A stretch of DNA of 64,000 bases, taken from positions 62,001-126,000 of the forward strand of contig PTFA01000533.1 in NCBI GenBank assembly GCA_003342895.1. The letters run 5' to 3'. The notes beneath the pieces are model-generated. The model searched no databases. It had not been told where the DNA came from and saw nothing but the letters and a program-made list of their open reading frames with translations. Every line of letters begins with the position of its first letter. The stretch's first letter is position 1. Made by a program: the position numbers and the translations under genes. This document shows, piece after piece, positions 1 to 9,411 of this stretch. The stretch comes from Casuarius casuarius (lineage: Eukaryota > Chordata > Aves > Casuariiformes > Casuariidae).

Positions 1-789
1 TTCCACTGGAAGTATGTGTGGAGAGGGGAGAAAGAATCCTACCAGATTTTAATTTCATTTGGCAATTTTTGTATGAGATTGTACAAAGAAAAGGACTGTG
101 CTTAAAGGCTTGGGGGATTCTTTCTCGTCCCACATAATAGCCTCCTAATTGCCCTTGTCAATGATGCAGTCAGCTGATAAATTCATGACATAATGATGCC
201 CAAGAATCACTGTGAAGTAGTATGTTCACTTGAATGCAAACTGGATGAGTCTAGAGATGCTGTCTTCCAATTTTTAGCCCTTGACCAAAATGAGTGGAAA
301 GGCACTCCTACATATAAACTTCCTGTTTTGCAGTCCACTGAAAGGATGTGCTGTGAGGAAAGAAGTTGTTTTCCAGCTGAACTGGATTTCCATCTGGAGC
401 CAGCTCAAGCCAGTAGGCAAAGCAAGCGGCAGGCTGTGGGGTGTGGTCCCATGCCTACTTGGCCTGTGCCAAGGAATGGGAATCAATTATTCCAGTTCGA
501 ACGGCTAATCCCTGCTTCCCATTTGCAAAGCTCTTTGCTCCTGTTGCTACAGGAATGGTAAAGGTATAGCTGAGTAGGTGCTGGGTTCCTCCCCTAACAG
601 CTACTGCAGAAAAAGAAAGTGCTGCTCTTCCTTCTAGCCCCGTCTTTCACTTTCTGCTACAGACGCAGGGTGTCCCATGGGCCCCCACCCCTGCACTAAG
701 GGGGTGTGGGTGCAGGAACGGCTGTTGGGCCCAGATAGGAGATTAGCTGAAGGCAGGAGTCCTGCACTGCTAGGGAAGGAGAGTTAATT

Positions 790-813
790 AAAAACAAAAA
801 CAAAAACAAAAAC
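790..813. repeat. (AAAAAC)n simple repeat
   Basis: About four tandem AAAAAC units are directly visible. It could be a decayed retroposon tail, but nothing recognisable lies next to it. Confidence 0.85.
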
Positions 814-3067
814 CTTGAATTTTACAATATTAAAAAATACATTATTTCGTCATATTAATGACTTTTTTGTTTTGCTTTAACTAGCTGCCTAGGAAGAGGG
901 ATGCACTGCAAACAGAAAAGGTACTTTAGAAGTCTGCAAAACCTGCAGATATAATTAAAGGTAAGCCCATGTATGTATGAACGTGTTGTCATTATTTATG
1001 TAGTGCTTTGTGCAATACATGCATTACATTGACACCTACTTTTCAATATTAAAGTGTTCAACCATTTTGTTTACACGCAGGAAACAAGCAAGGATTTTCC
1101 TGGCAGAATATATCTCTGGCTTTGTCACTGTGCTACACCTCATTGCTCTGAAGGCGTGTTTGGCACAGAATACGGTCTGGCTGCTTTATGTGCAAACTGG
1201 GGTCAGTGGGTATGTCTTCATGGTATAATGGCAAGCCAGAAGGGATGCCTGAACTAGCTCTGAGACTGTGTTAATATGGCTGTGCTGCATTCTGGAATAC
1301 AAATGGCATGTTCAGTCATGTAGAGCTATGTTGCCTGTGGTCATCCCTCTTGACACTGTGCTAAATGGGAGTTCATAGCTGCAAGAACAGGAAACTCTGG
1401 GGATGCTCAGGTATGGTAAAAATAGAAGAAAAAAATAGTCTAGTGATTACACCATGAAAACAAAGTCCTGTGTTACCATAAGCAAAGTCCAGTTGGTGCT
1501 GAGCTTCTTCCTGTGGCTCCATATCAGAAGCACCTGCTGCAGTTTCAAGGATCAATACTGGATCTGGCAATACTTGCAAGGGGGGTGTTGGTGAACGAAG
1601 ATGAGGGAAATGATAGAAACACAAAGCATTGTTGCAGATCTTTGTTTTAGTCTGCACTCTGTACTATGGCTCGTTCCTAATTTGTGAAGATTTATACAAA
1701 ACCTCCAGTTTCTGCAAGTTAAGTTAGTGGGACTGTTTACGCAAGAAAATTAAGACTGATGCATGTGCTTTTAGTATCTTTAGAATGGTTTCCCCTAGGA
1801 GAGAAAAAAAAATCTATGTTTTTCCAACTCTCCTTTGTTCTGATATGGCTGAACTATCATCTTCCCCTTCTAAGTGTGCAAAACAAAATATTGTCTCTTA
1901 TTCAGAACTCTTGTTATCATGCTATTATTTCCTTTGCCTGGGACATTTCTTTGAACTTTTTTCCCTTCTATTAAGAATGAGAGCGTTTACTCATTATTGT
2001 TTTAGATATGAAATGAGTGAGAATCAATTTGATGCTAATCTTTGAGGTTTCATCCTTTCTCTGTACTGAGTAGAGCATGCGATCCTCAGGTCTAAACACA
2101 ACAGCCTGTGCGCAGCGTGAAGAGTTCCTGGAAGTTAATTCTCTAATGGAAAGAAAAATATAGTCCTTTTGACACATCTAGGCTTTTTTGTCTAAAGATA
2201 AGCATTGATAGCCACTCAGCTTTGAAGGAGATGAATATGAATCTAAAAAACAGCTGGCGTTATCGCTGCTGCTCCACAGCTATTCACATTCATATACATA
2301 AAGTCATGTCATTAGCTACTCTTGTTCTGTTACAATGAATATCTCTGGCTGTTGTGACTCTGAGGGTATGTTTATGAAGCTTGTTTATACCTCAGTCAAT
2401 TATGGGGAGGTGAGTGACTCAGGGACAAAAGCCAACTTACTGGTGAAACGAGTGTTCAGCTGATACCTTCTCGGTGATTCTAGCACAGACCTACTCTGCA
2501 AAGCACTTCCACAAAAGATACTTCTTTCTTCTAACATGTTGATGAAGATATGTACAGCAGGGCTGTGCACTGATTTCTCCTTTCATCCATTTTCTTTAAA
2601 CTTCTTGCAGAACAGCTTCTTTGGAAAAGCTGGCAATGTTCAGAGGCAGTGACCATGTAACTGAATGCCAACTCAGCCTCCCTACGTTTTAAAAAGGCAG
2701 TAATGAATAAATCAAAAAATTGGATCAGTGACAAAAATTGTTTTAATTCAGCTGTGAATTTTCTGTTGGTTCTAAACTGAACCATTCTTATTTGTACTAG
2801 CTTAGTATTTTATGCCAGTTGCTAGCTAGACAAAAACAAAACGAAAGGATGGTCTTCCTCAAAGATACTTTTAGTTGCACAGACAGGTAGGGAAATAAAT
2901 GGAAATGAGGAATCAACATAATTTCAAGCGATATAGCAGGCTGGGCTTTCAGCACACTGAGAGCCTGGCTGTTTTCAAATTATTTTGCAGGAATCATAGT
3001 AAAGGAAAGTCTTTTGTATTGTTTTTGTGTTGTTAAATGAGAAATCTGAAGGAGGCTAAAGTTATGA

Positions 3068-3136
3068 TAGTAATTCAGAAGTAATGATATGTATGACAGT
3101 AATTCAGATACGATACAGTGTGGTAGTAATTCAGAA
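3068..3136. repeat. Degenerate three-copy repeat, period about 28 bp
   Basis: The core AGTAATTCAGA occurs three times (near 3069, 3098 and 3125), spaced 27-29 bp apart with diverged spacers. This is an old minisatellite-like duplication without a known function. Confidence 0.7.
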
Positions 3137-5657
3137 GAGTTCTTCCCACACACAAGGAAAAATACTTAAATATGTGCAGTTTTAAACATTAAAATTGGGC
3201 AATGGATGAAGCTGCATATAGCGGGAAAAATGTTTCTGTATCAGAAGAGAGGGAATTGAGATGGGAATAGGCTATGAGGCTTCTTAGGAATTAAGGCAAC
3301 AGCATCAGCCCCATGAGATACAGCACAAGGAGTGAAGAACAGGTTCTGTGGTCAAAAGCAACAGGCCAGAAGAGTCAATCCTGAGTTAGCACAGTGAATG
3401 TGGCAGAGTAATTGTGGATGGGAAAATCACTCTATATGAAGAACCTGTAACATGAGAGCACACCTCTCTGAGGCCCCAGGGAGAGGCTAGTCAAACGCAA
3501 TACTTGGGCCACTGGGCTGAGGTACTTTCATTGTCTTATCTCAATAAACCCTCCCATGTATTACGTTCACTACGGGCCTAACACTCAAACTACCAACTGA
3601 TACTATGCATTTATCATGAGGTTTCATTAATGTAGTATTTTGCCATTCTTAATTTTTTAATTAATTATTTGCACATCTGCTCACAAAGTAGAATCTAGAA
3701 TTGTATCAGGTGCCTAGATCTGTTAGGCAATGTTAAGGGAAATTAATAATTTTAGAACAGGATCCACTCCTGTGAATGCACGAAGTGTACTGTTGTGTAA
3801 GTCAGCATATGCTATAGAGTTGCAGGTAACAAGGGATATGCTAAGAGTATGTATCATCATTCCAGTGTGCTACTTGGGAATGCAGACAGATAGCTCTAAT
3901 TGCTTCAGATGTCTGTGAAGGTAGTAGGTAGTTAACTGGAGCTGTTATTTCACAGAACTGAGCAAAGCTCACTCTTTTACGCCTGTTCCTTATGCAGCAG
4001 GAGGGTAGCAGCTGAGATTGCAAGTGAAGGATCTAATACGAAGGATCTTGAAGTCTCTGCACAGTGGCCCAGCTGCAGCAGAAAGCAGCCCAGAATAATC
4101 TGCTTTCCCTAAGGAAGTCAGACCTGTGGATATTAAGCTCGGGAATCAAATCTGGGTGTTCCCCCGTCCTGGTAAAGGAGTAAAGGAGATAGAGTTGCAC
4201 ACTTTAAGAGTGCAACCTTTTGTAGTGACCTGAGTCATTTCTGGAAATGCTTTGAGGTCTACCATATCAAGTTGCTTCATTTACATGGAGGAATGCCTCA
4301 GTTTTTAATTAATTCAGGTTAGGCATGTACTACCATGCTAGATCTAACAGCAAGGTCTGTCAAAACTGTGGAGGGGATGGGGACTTCTTGGCACAGCAGG
4401 AAAGACTGTTCATGTGGGGAGTTTTGGGTCCTGAAGTTTGTGGCTTTAGAGTATGCAGAGACCTACAGGATTAGACACCAGCTGAGAGGGGTGGTTAGGG
4501 CTGCAACTTTACATTTCAGCAGGTGACGTTCAATTAAATAAATTGCCCAAAGTCACAAAGGAAGACTGCAGAAGAAGGCAACAGCATCCAGGTCTTCCAT
4601 ATCCTTGGCTACTATCCTAATCTCTGGACTGTACTTATGGTTAATAGTTTTCATTGATGCTGCTTATTTACAGAACAAGTACAACAAAACTGGGTTAACA
4701 GAGCTTATCCAAAATGTTTGGAGAGTGACTAGAGTACAGCACTGTCAATTGTTAATACCTCCTTCAAAAAAAGGAATAGTTAAGAAATGCATTTTGTGAT
4801 GGAATGATACCAAGTTAAACTATTGTAAGTACTTTTAAAGTTTCCACTCAGGAGAAAGATAAGACAGAAAGGGCTTTCTCAAACTTTTTTAGTATGAGCC
4901 AAAAACTTGAGTGCTACTATTAAATTGGAATATACGTGGTGTTATTTTCTTTTAGAAAAATGTTTCAGTCACATAGTAACCAAGTAATCTTATTTCTCAG
5001 ACCAAATCCTGACTGGATTGCACTTAAAATTTTTTCTGTTCCTTCCCCTTTTTCTTCATCCATGTGGATTTTTCAGTATTGAGGAGCAAACTGAAGTAGA
5101 GGCCCTTCAAGTTTTTGCTGATCAAATACATGTTGAACTCATTCCGAACACTTTAGTGCTTCATATAAGCACAGTTTGACACTGATCAGAATTATCCAGG
5201 ACAATTTGGGTCCTCAGAGGGGTTTGAGCTGGAGAGCTGGTGCAGCATAGGCCAGCCTAGCTGCTGACTGCTGAAACTGCTGTAACTGTTGAGGACAGCA
5301 AGAGTGGTAACAGGGTTTTTTGGCAGTTTCTGCCCATCTGCATGAAAGGAAGGTTGTGACTTGGAGGCCTTTTCTCATGAAGTTAGCAGGTAAACTGGCT
5401 TTTCAGCCCTATAGCCTCCCTGGGGACAGCCCAAAGGTGGCAGGACATGCGGATCACAGGGATTAGCCACACGAACAGCAGCAGTCTGCAGACGTTTGGG
5501 TACTTAGCTAACTACTATTAAGCCAAAGAAATCATTTTCATTTCTTGGGAAAACGTTTTCAGCTTCATCAGGAGCTGGGAACTTCTGTGTTTTTAATCAT
5601 GTCTATAAACATTGAAAACAATGAGTTTTTTCATTCTATGAGACATCTTATTATTCA

Positions 5658-5679
5658 TTAGGGTATTCCTATACCCTAA
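5658..5679. repeat. Perfect 9-bp inverted repeat
   Basis: TTAGGGTAT and ATACCCTAA flank a 4-nt TCCT loop, giving a compact hairpin about 0.5 kb before the CpG island. No T-run follows and no gene is adjacent, so a terminator role is not implied. Confidence 0.8.
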
Positions 5680-6231
5680 GTCATTTGATCTTCTTCTGTC
5701 GTATCTAGAATTAGTCATTTAGGCTGAAAATGCATGCTGCCTTTTTTGTACGAAAAATTGGATGGCATTGTTTTGAACAACTGGTGTATAATTGATAATG
5801 AGGTTTTGTCTGAAGGTTTGATTTGATCTATGGATCACATCTGTGTGTCGTATTTCCCGAAATGGAGTATTCTCTAACAGGACTCATTTAAACACTGTGA
5901 AGAAGGCAAAAGAGGCGTTATGAAGTCTGTATTTTAAAATATCACTGACAGGCAGAGCTCCCTTTCTTTCTCAGGGACTGCTAAATGAGCTGAATTTATG
6001 TTCGTATTCAGCGAGGCTATTAAAAAGCATCACTAACAGTGTTTACTAGCATTCAGTAACGAATTGACTAACAGCAATCACCCAGCTGCATTTGAGATCC
6101 TATATTTAACTCTCTCAAGGGAAGGAAATAATTGAATCTCTCCAAAATCATCACGTAGCAACTGCTGGCACATTAGTTAATTAATAACTCCAGTGACGCG
6201 CCCCTGCTTATGGTAAAAACAAAGCAGTCCC

Positions 6232-6296
6232 CCAGCGGCCCGCGCTGGAGCCGAGCCCTCGCACGCCGCCGGGCGCCCCCGCCAGCGGCCCGCGCT
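6232..6296. repeat. 15-bp direct repeat at the island edge
   Basis: CCAGCGGCCCGCGCT occurs at 6232-6246 and again at 6282-6296, exactly 50 bp apart. It may be a duplicated factor site or a small tandem duplication. Confidence 0.8.
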
Positions 6297-6524
6297 TCTC
6301 CCTTTGTCTCCTCACGGCGGCCTCCAAGGCAGGGGAGCGCCGCTCCCCGCCCCCCATCTACACCCTGAAGGTGAAAAAATTAACATTCCCCCAAAGCTGT
6401 GATTTTGCCGCTGAAGGGGAGGTGTCGTGACACCCCCCCCTCCCCGGCTGCCGGCCCCAGCACGGCGCGGGCCGCGCTGAGGGGAGGAGATCGCAGCAGC
6501 AGTTAGGGCGAGAGAGCAGCCGGC

Positions 6525-6549
6525 GGCGCAGGCGCAGGCGCAGTGCGCG
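6525..6549 (+). promoter_or_regulatory. GCGCAGGCGCAG cluster, NRF1-half-site-like
   Basis: Three consecutive GCGCAG-type units end in GTGCGCGG. Each resembles an NRF1 half-site, and an ETS-like CGGAAG follows at once. Binding is inferred from motif resemblance only. Confidence 0.5.
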
Positions 6550-6614
6550 GCGGAAGGGGCTGGGGGGCCCGCCGCCGCTTCCCTCCCCCTCGCTGCCTCC
6601 CTCCCGGGCTGGGG

Positions 6615-6626
6615 CGCGCATGCGCT
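6615..6626. promoter_or_regulatory. NRF1 consensus palindrome
   Basis: CGCGCATGCGCT matches the NRF1 consensus (Y)GCGCAYGCGC(R) at every position. NRF1 sites of this type are typical of TATA-less housekeeping promoters. The palindrome also contains the ATG of the upstream open frame at 6620, so the start site decides whether it acts as a DNA site only or is also transcribed. Confidence 0.75.
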
Positions 6627-6645
6627 GTGGCGGCGGCAGGGGCAA

Positions 6646-6670
6646 GCGGCGGCGGCGGCGGCGGCGGCGG
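6646..6670 (+). repeat. (CGG)n trinucleotide repeat
   Basis: About eight uninterrupted GCG/CGG units lie in or just before the 5' UTR. CGG tracts in 5' UTRs can form hairpins or quadruplexes and are often length-polymorphic. Confidence 0.9.
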
Positions 6671-6723
6671 GAGGTTTGCTGCGCTCTCGCTCTCCCTCTG
6701 TGCGTGCGTGCCGGGCTCGCCCT

Positions 6724-6735
6724 CCCGCCATGTTG
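6724..6735 (+). promoter_or_regulatory. YY1-like site CCCGCCATGTTG
   Basis: The core CCGCCATnTTG matches the YY1 consensus on this strand. YY1 sites with this orientation commonly lie just downstream of the start site of CpG-island genes, which fits a start somewhat upstream of 6724. The same bases hold the ATG of a minimal upstream frame. Confidence 0.6.
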
Positions 6736-6767
6736 TTGTGAGCCCCTCGCGGCCGGGGGGGGGAGGG

Positions 6768-6769
<2 letters not shown>

Positions 6770-6803
<34 letters not shown>
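6770..6803 (+). repeat. (GGCA)n tetranucleotide repeat
   Basis: About eight tandem GGCA units lie within the probable 5' UTR. Together with the adjacent GGA tract they form a purine-rich, probably length-variable block. Confidence 0.9.
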
Positions 6804-6804
<1 letters not shown>

Positions 6805-6814
6805 GAGACGCGGA

Positions 6815-6864
6815 GAGGAGGAGGAGGAGGAGGAGGAGGAGGAGGAGGAGGAGGAGGGGGGGGG
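6815..6864 (+). repeat. (GGA)n repeat running into a G tract
   Basis: About fourteen GGA units are followed by a run of about eight G. (GGA)4 RNA and DNA are known to form very stable quadruplexes, so this part of the 5' UTR may impede scanning ribosomes. Confidence 0.9.
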
Positions 6865-6920
6865 CGGCGGGCAGGCAGGGGTGTCCCAGGGCCCGCTCCG
6901 GCTCCATCGCAGCGAGCAAC

Positions 6921-6930
6921 GCCGCCATCC
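6921..6930 (+). promoter_or_regulatory. YY1-like GCCGCCATCC beside the exon 1 donor
   Basis: The core GCCGCCAT matches YY1 on the + strand, only a few bases before the exon 1 donor at 6936. It matches less completely on the 3' side than the site at 6724. Confidence 0.45.
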
Positions 6931-6976
6931 AGCCCGTGAGTATCCGCGGGGGCCGCGGCCGCGCTGGCTAGGCCGC

Positions 6977-7086
6977 GGGCGGGCGGGCGGGCCCCCCTTT
7001 CTCCAGCCCCCTTTTGTCTCCGGCCTCGGCTGCGCGCCGAGGGAGGGGAGAGGGAGGGAGCGGGAGAGGGAGGGAGGGAGGGGGGC
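6977..7086 (+). promoter_or_regulatory. G-quadruplex-prone block at the start of intron 1
   Basis: A GGGC array (6977-6992) is followed by many GGGA runs (7041-7086), giving several overlapping sets of four G3 tracts on the non-template strand. This favours R-loop and quadruplex formation just downstream of the promoter, and probably contributed to the assembly gap nearby. Confidence 0.65.
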
Positions 7087-7197
7087 CATGTTGTGGCAGG
7101 TCACCGGGCGGCGCGGGGCCTGCTCGGCGCCCGCCCGCGCCTCGCCGCCTTTGTGTCCTCCCGGTTCGCCGGGGAGCGGCGCCGAGGTGGGGCGGGG

Positions 7198-7492
7198 NNN
7201 NNNNNNNNNNNNNNNNNNNNNNNNNNNNNNNNNNNNNNNNNNNNNNNNNNNNNNNNNNNNNNNNNNNNNNNNNNNNNNNNNNNNNNNNNNNNNNNNNNNN
7301 NNNNNNNNNNNNNNNNNNNNNNNNNNNNNNNNNNNNNNNNNNNNNNNNNNNNNNNNNNNNNNNNNNNNNNNNNNNNNNNNNNNNNNNNNNNNNNNNNNNN
7401 NNNNNNNNNNNNNNNNNNNNNNNNNNNNNNNNNNNNNNNNNNNNNNNNNNNNNNNNNNNNNNNNNNNNNNNNNNNNNNNNNNNNNNNNNNNN
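7198..7492. other. Assembly gap, 295 N
   Basis: A run of N lies inside the GC-rich island, flanked by GGGGCGGGG and GGCGGGTGTT. The real length is unknown, and open frames that cross it are meaningless. Confidence 0.99.
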
Positions 7493-9395
7493 GGCGGGTG
7501 TTGCTGCAGGCTTCGGTGGTGTCGGAGGCGCTGAGGAAGCTGGAGGACGTGGGGGGTCACGGAGGCAGCCCCGCGGGTAAAGACGCGCGTGTGGAAGTTG
7601 GGTAAAACGGGCTTTCCTTTAAAGGTGACCGAAAGCGTGAAAACTCGTAGTATTTTTAGTGGTTTTTAAGGATGAAGACTGAGGGTGTAACGAGGAGGCC
7701 GAGTGCTTTTCGTACGGTTGATACCACACAATGAAGTGTGGGGTTTTTATTTTTCCTCAAATGTGTCTGCACAGACAATGATAACAGCAAAACTAGATTG
7801 TTGTTTATAACTGTGGTCCACGCAGGACAGATGACGTTTTTCTTAACTTTTTATCTCCCTGATAGTCATTTTACAGTTTTGGGGGTTTTGTTTTGGCTTT
7901 GTTCTGTGTATTTCATAGCCTCAGACGCTAATTTCTTTAAAGAAGGTAAATATACTCGGACACCTTTTGTATTCTTCTGGCTTAGTGTTTGAAGCAAGAT
8001 GGCTTAACACCAAAATACGTAGTATGTTTTATACATGATGTGATAAAGAAGGTTTTATCAGCTGACTTTGGGATGCTTCTTCTGATAGTGAAGCCATGCA
8101 TAAGCTATATAGGTCATTGCAAATGAGATTGAGTAAAACTTCTTATACCACCTAATTGTTTGTTATTTATATGCCGCATATTAACAAAATATTTTTAGAT
8201 TTTTAGTTTCACTTTTATTGATGGTCTTTGTTGCCTCTCAGCTGAGAGGTCAGGCTTTTTTAGTTACTATGAGTCGATGGTATAGATTTTGGGCTATGTG
8301 GAATATGAATGCATTTGAAGTATAATTAGTCTTCCATGTTACCATTTTTACACATAAAACCTAGTATTTTGAAGGCTTTGTTATATTTAGCCGTGTCTTG
8401 GTTTAAAAGCAAATGTTGCCAGTAGTTGCAGTTTTGTTGAGAGGCTGAGAGAATTATTTCATACCCTTCTTTGGTCTACAGCTCCATTCGTGCTAGTGTG
8501 AGTATAAATACGTTAGGTAGGTGGGAGAAGGAAACTAGAATAAATAGGAAGATGATAATTCTGTGGTGGTGTAGTTTGGGTTGTGTGTGTAGCAGCAACA
8601 CTAGATCACCTGACAGTTGTCTGAAGTGTTTAGAAAGTTGAAAATTTGGAATTTGTCCCGGCAGAATGGTTAGTAGGCAAATTAATGTGAGAAACTGCTT
8701 GATAATGTAGATTTTGCAGTTATTGTGCTGATATTGCATGTAGAAAAGTATTTGAATAGTATTTTTCCTACATTAATAGAAAAATATCTTTTTCTACAGT
8801 ATCATTGCATATCAATTTCTTATTTTTTTCCATCTGTGTTAGGGATATTGGCACAATGATGAGATAATTATAATTACTGAAAAGTGAAAAACTTAGGTCA
8901 TTTTTGAGTTAATAGTGGAAGAGGAGGTTGGCTGAAAAAGTTGGACTTGCTTATCTTTTAAACAATATGACAGAATATATTACATTTTATATAGAATGGT
9001 GATACACATTAAAAGTTTTGTGGCTTTTCTTCATGATTTCTGTTTGGAGAGTATTTTTGCAGTGTTTTCATTGGGCTCTATATTATGGATGCTTGGTGCA
9101 AGTATGTTAACAGGACACTAGCTTGTTGAATACTATGAACTAGATCTGATCTTTTTCTATTTTAACAGCATTTTGTAGTTTGCTTTTAGATTTTTCCCCT
9201 TGATTTAATGATTTCTGGGTGTGTATTGAATAACCTGCATGTTTAGGATTTTCTAAAAGCATTCTTGATAACTTCATCTCTTTTCTTTGTACAGTGGTTT
9301 CTAAAACCCCAAAATGATTAGACCAAGTTCTTACACACAGAGGCAAGTAATCGAGTAAATGGTTCAAATTGTTACTTATGTGCCTTCATGTGTTG

Positions 9396-9411
9396 TTTTT
9401 TTTTTTTTTTT
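9396..9411. repeat. T16 homopolymer
   Basis: A run of sixteen T lies in intron 1 without a recognisable retroposon beside it. Confidence 0.9.

Larger units (their letters stand above)
1..6189. other. Upstream intergenic DNA, no supportable gene
   Basis: AT-rich DNA with stop codons throughout; the longest open frame (193-561, +, 122 codons) resembles no family I know and shows no splice or codon support. Visible small structures are an (AAAAAC)n tract at 790-813, a degenerate three-copy repeat at 3068-3136 and a 9-bp hairpin at 5658-5679. From memory of vertebrate gene order, the next gene on the 5' side of PUM2 is RHOB; none of it is seen here. Confidence 0.7.
6640..6935 (+). other. PUM2: PUM2 exon 1, non-coding 5' UTR (5' end uncertain)
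   Basis: The 3' boundary is a strong donor, CCC|GTGAGT, with GT at 6936-6937. It joins exon 2 at 12428, thirteen bases before the start codon. The 5' limit given is a placeholder, because no start site can be read from the bases. The exon is extremely GC- and purine-rich, with CGG, GGCA and GGA tracts and a G run, so its RNA should be strongly structured. It contains one minimal upstream frame (6730-6741), and possibly a long one from 6620 if transcription starts further upstream. Confidence 0.7.
6194..7600. promoter_or_regulatory. PUM2: CpG-island promoter of PUM2
   Basis: Base composition changes sharply from AT-rich DNA to CpG-dense DNA near 6194 and returns to AT-rich near 7600. The island contains no TATA box. 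It carries an NRF1-type palindrome, GCGCAGGCGCAG repeats, an ETS-like CGGAAG near 6549, GC boxes and YY1-like CCGCCAT sites. It surrounds the exon 1 donor at 6936, as expected for a broadly expressed housekeeping-type promoter. The start site itself cannot be fixed from sequence; roughly 6500-6720 is plausible. Part of the island is lost in the N gap. Confidence 0.85.

Noticed and set aside
193..561. 122-codon open frame upstream of PUM2
   Set aside because: No family resemblance, an overlapping open frame on each strand, and no splice or promoter context.
6312..7560. Long open frames on both strands across the CpG island and gap
   Set aside because: They are by-products of GC-rich repeats lacking stops and of the N run. 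Only the 6620 frame was kept, as an upstream-ORF hypothesis.
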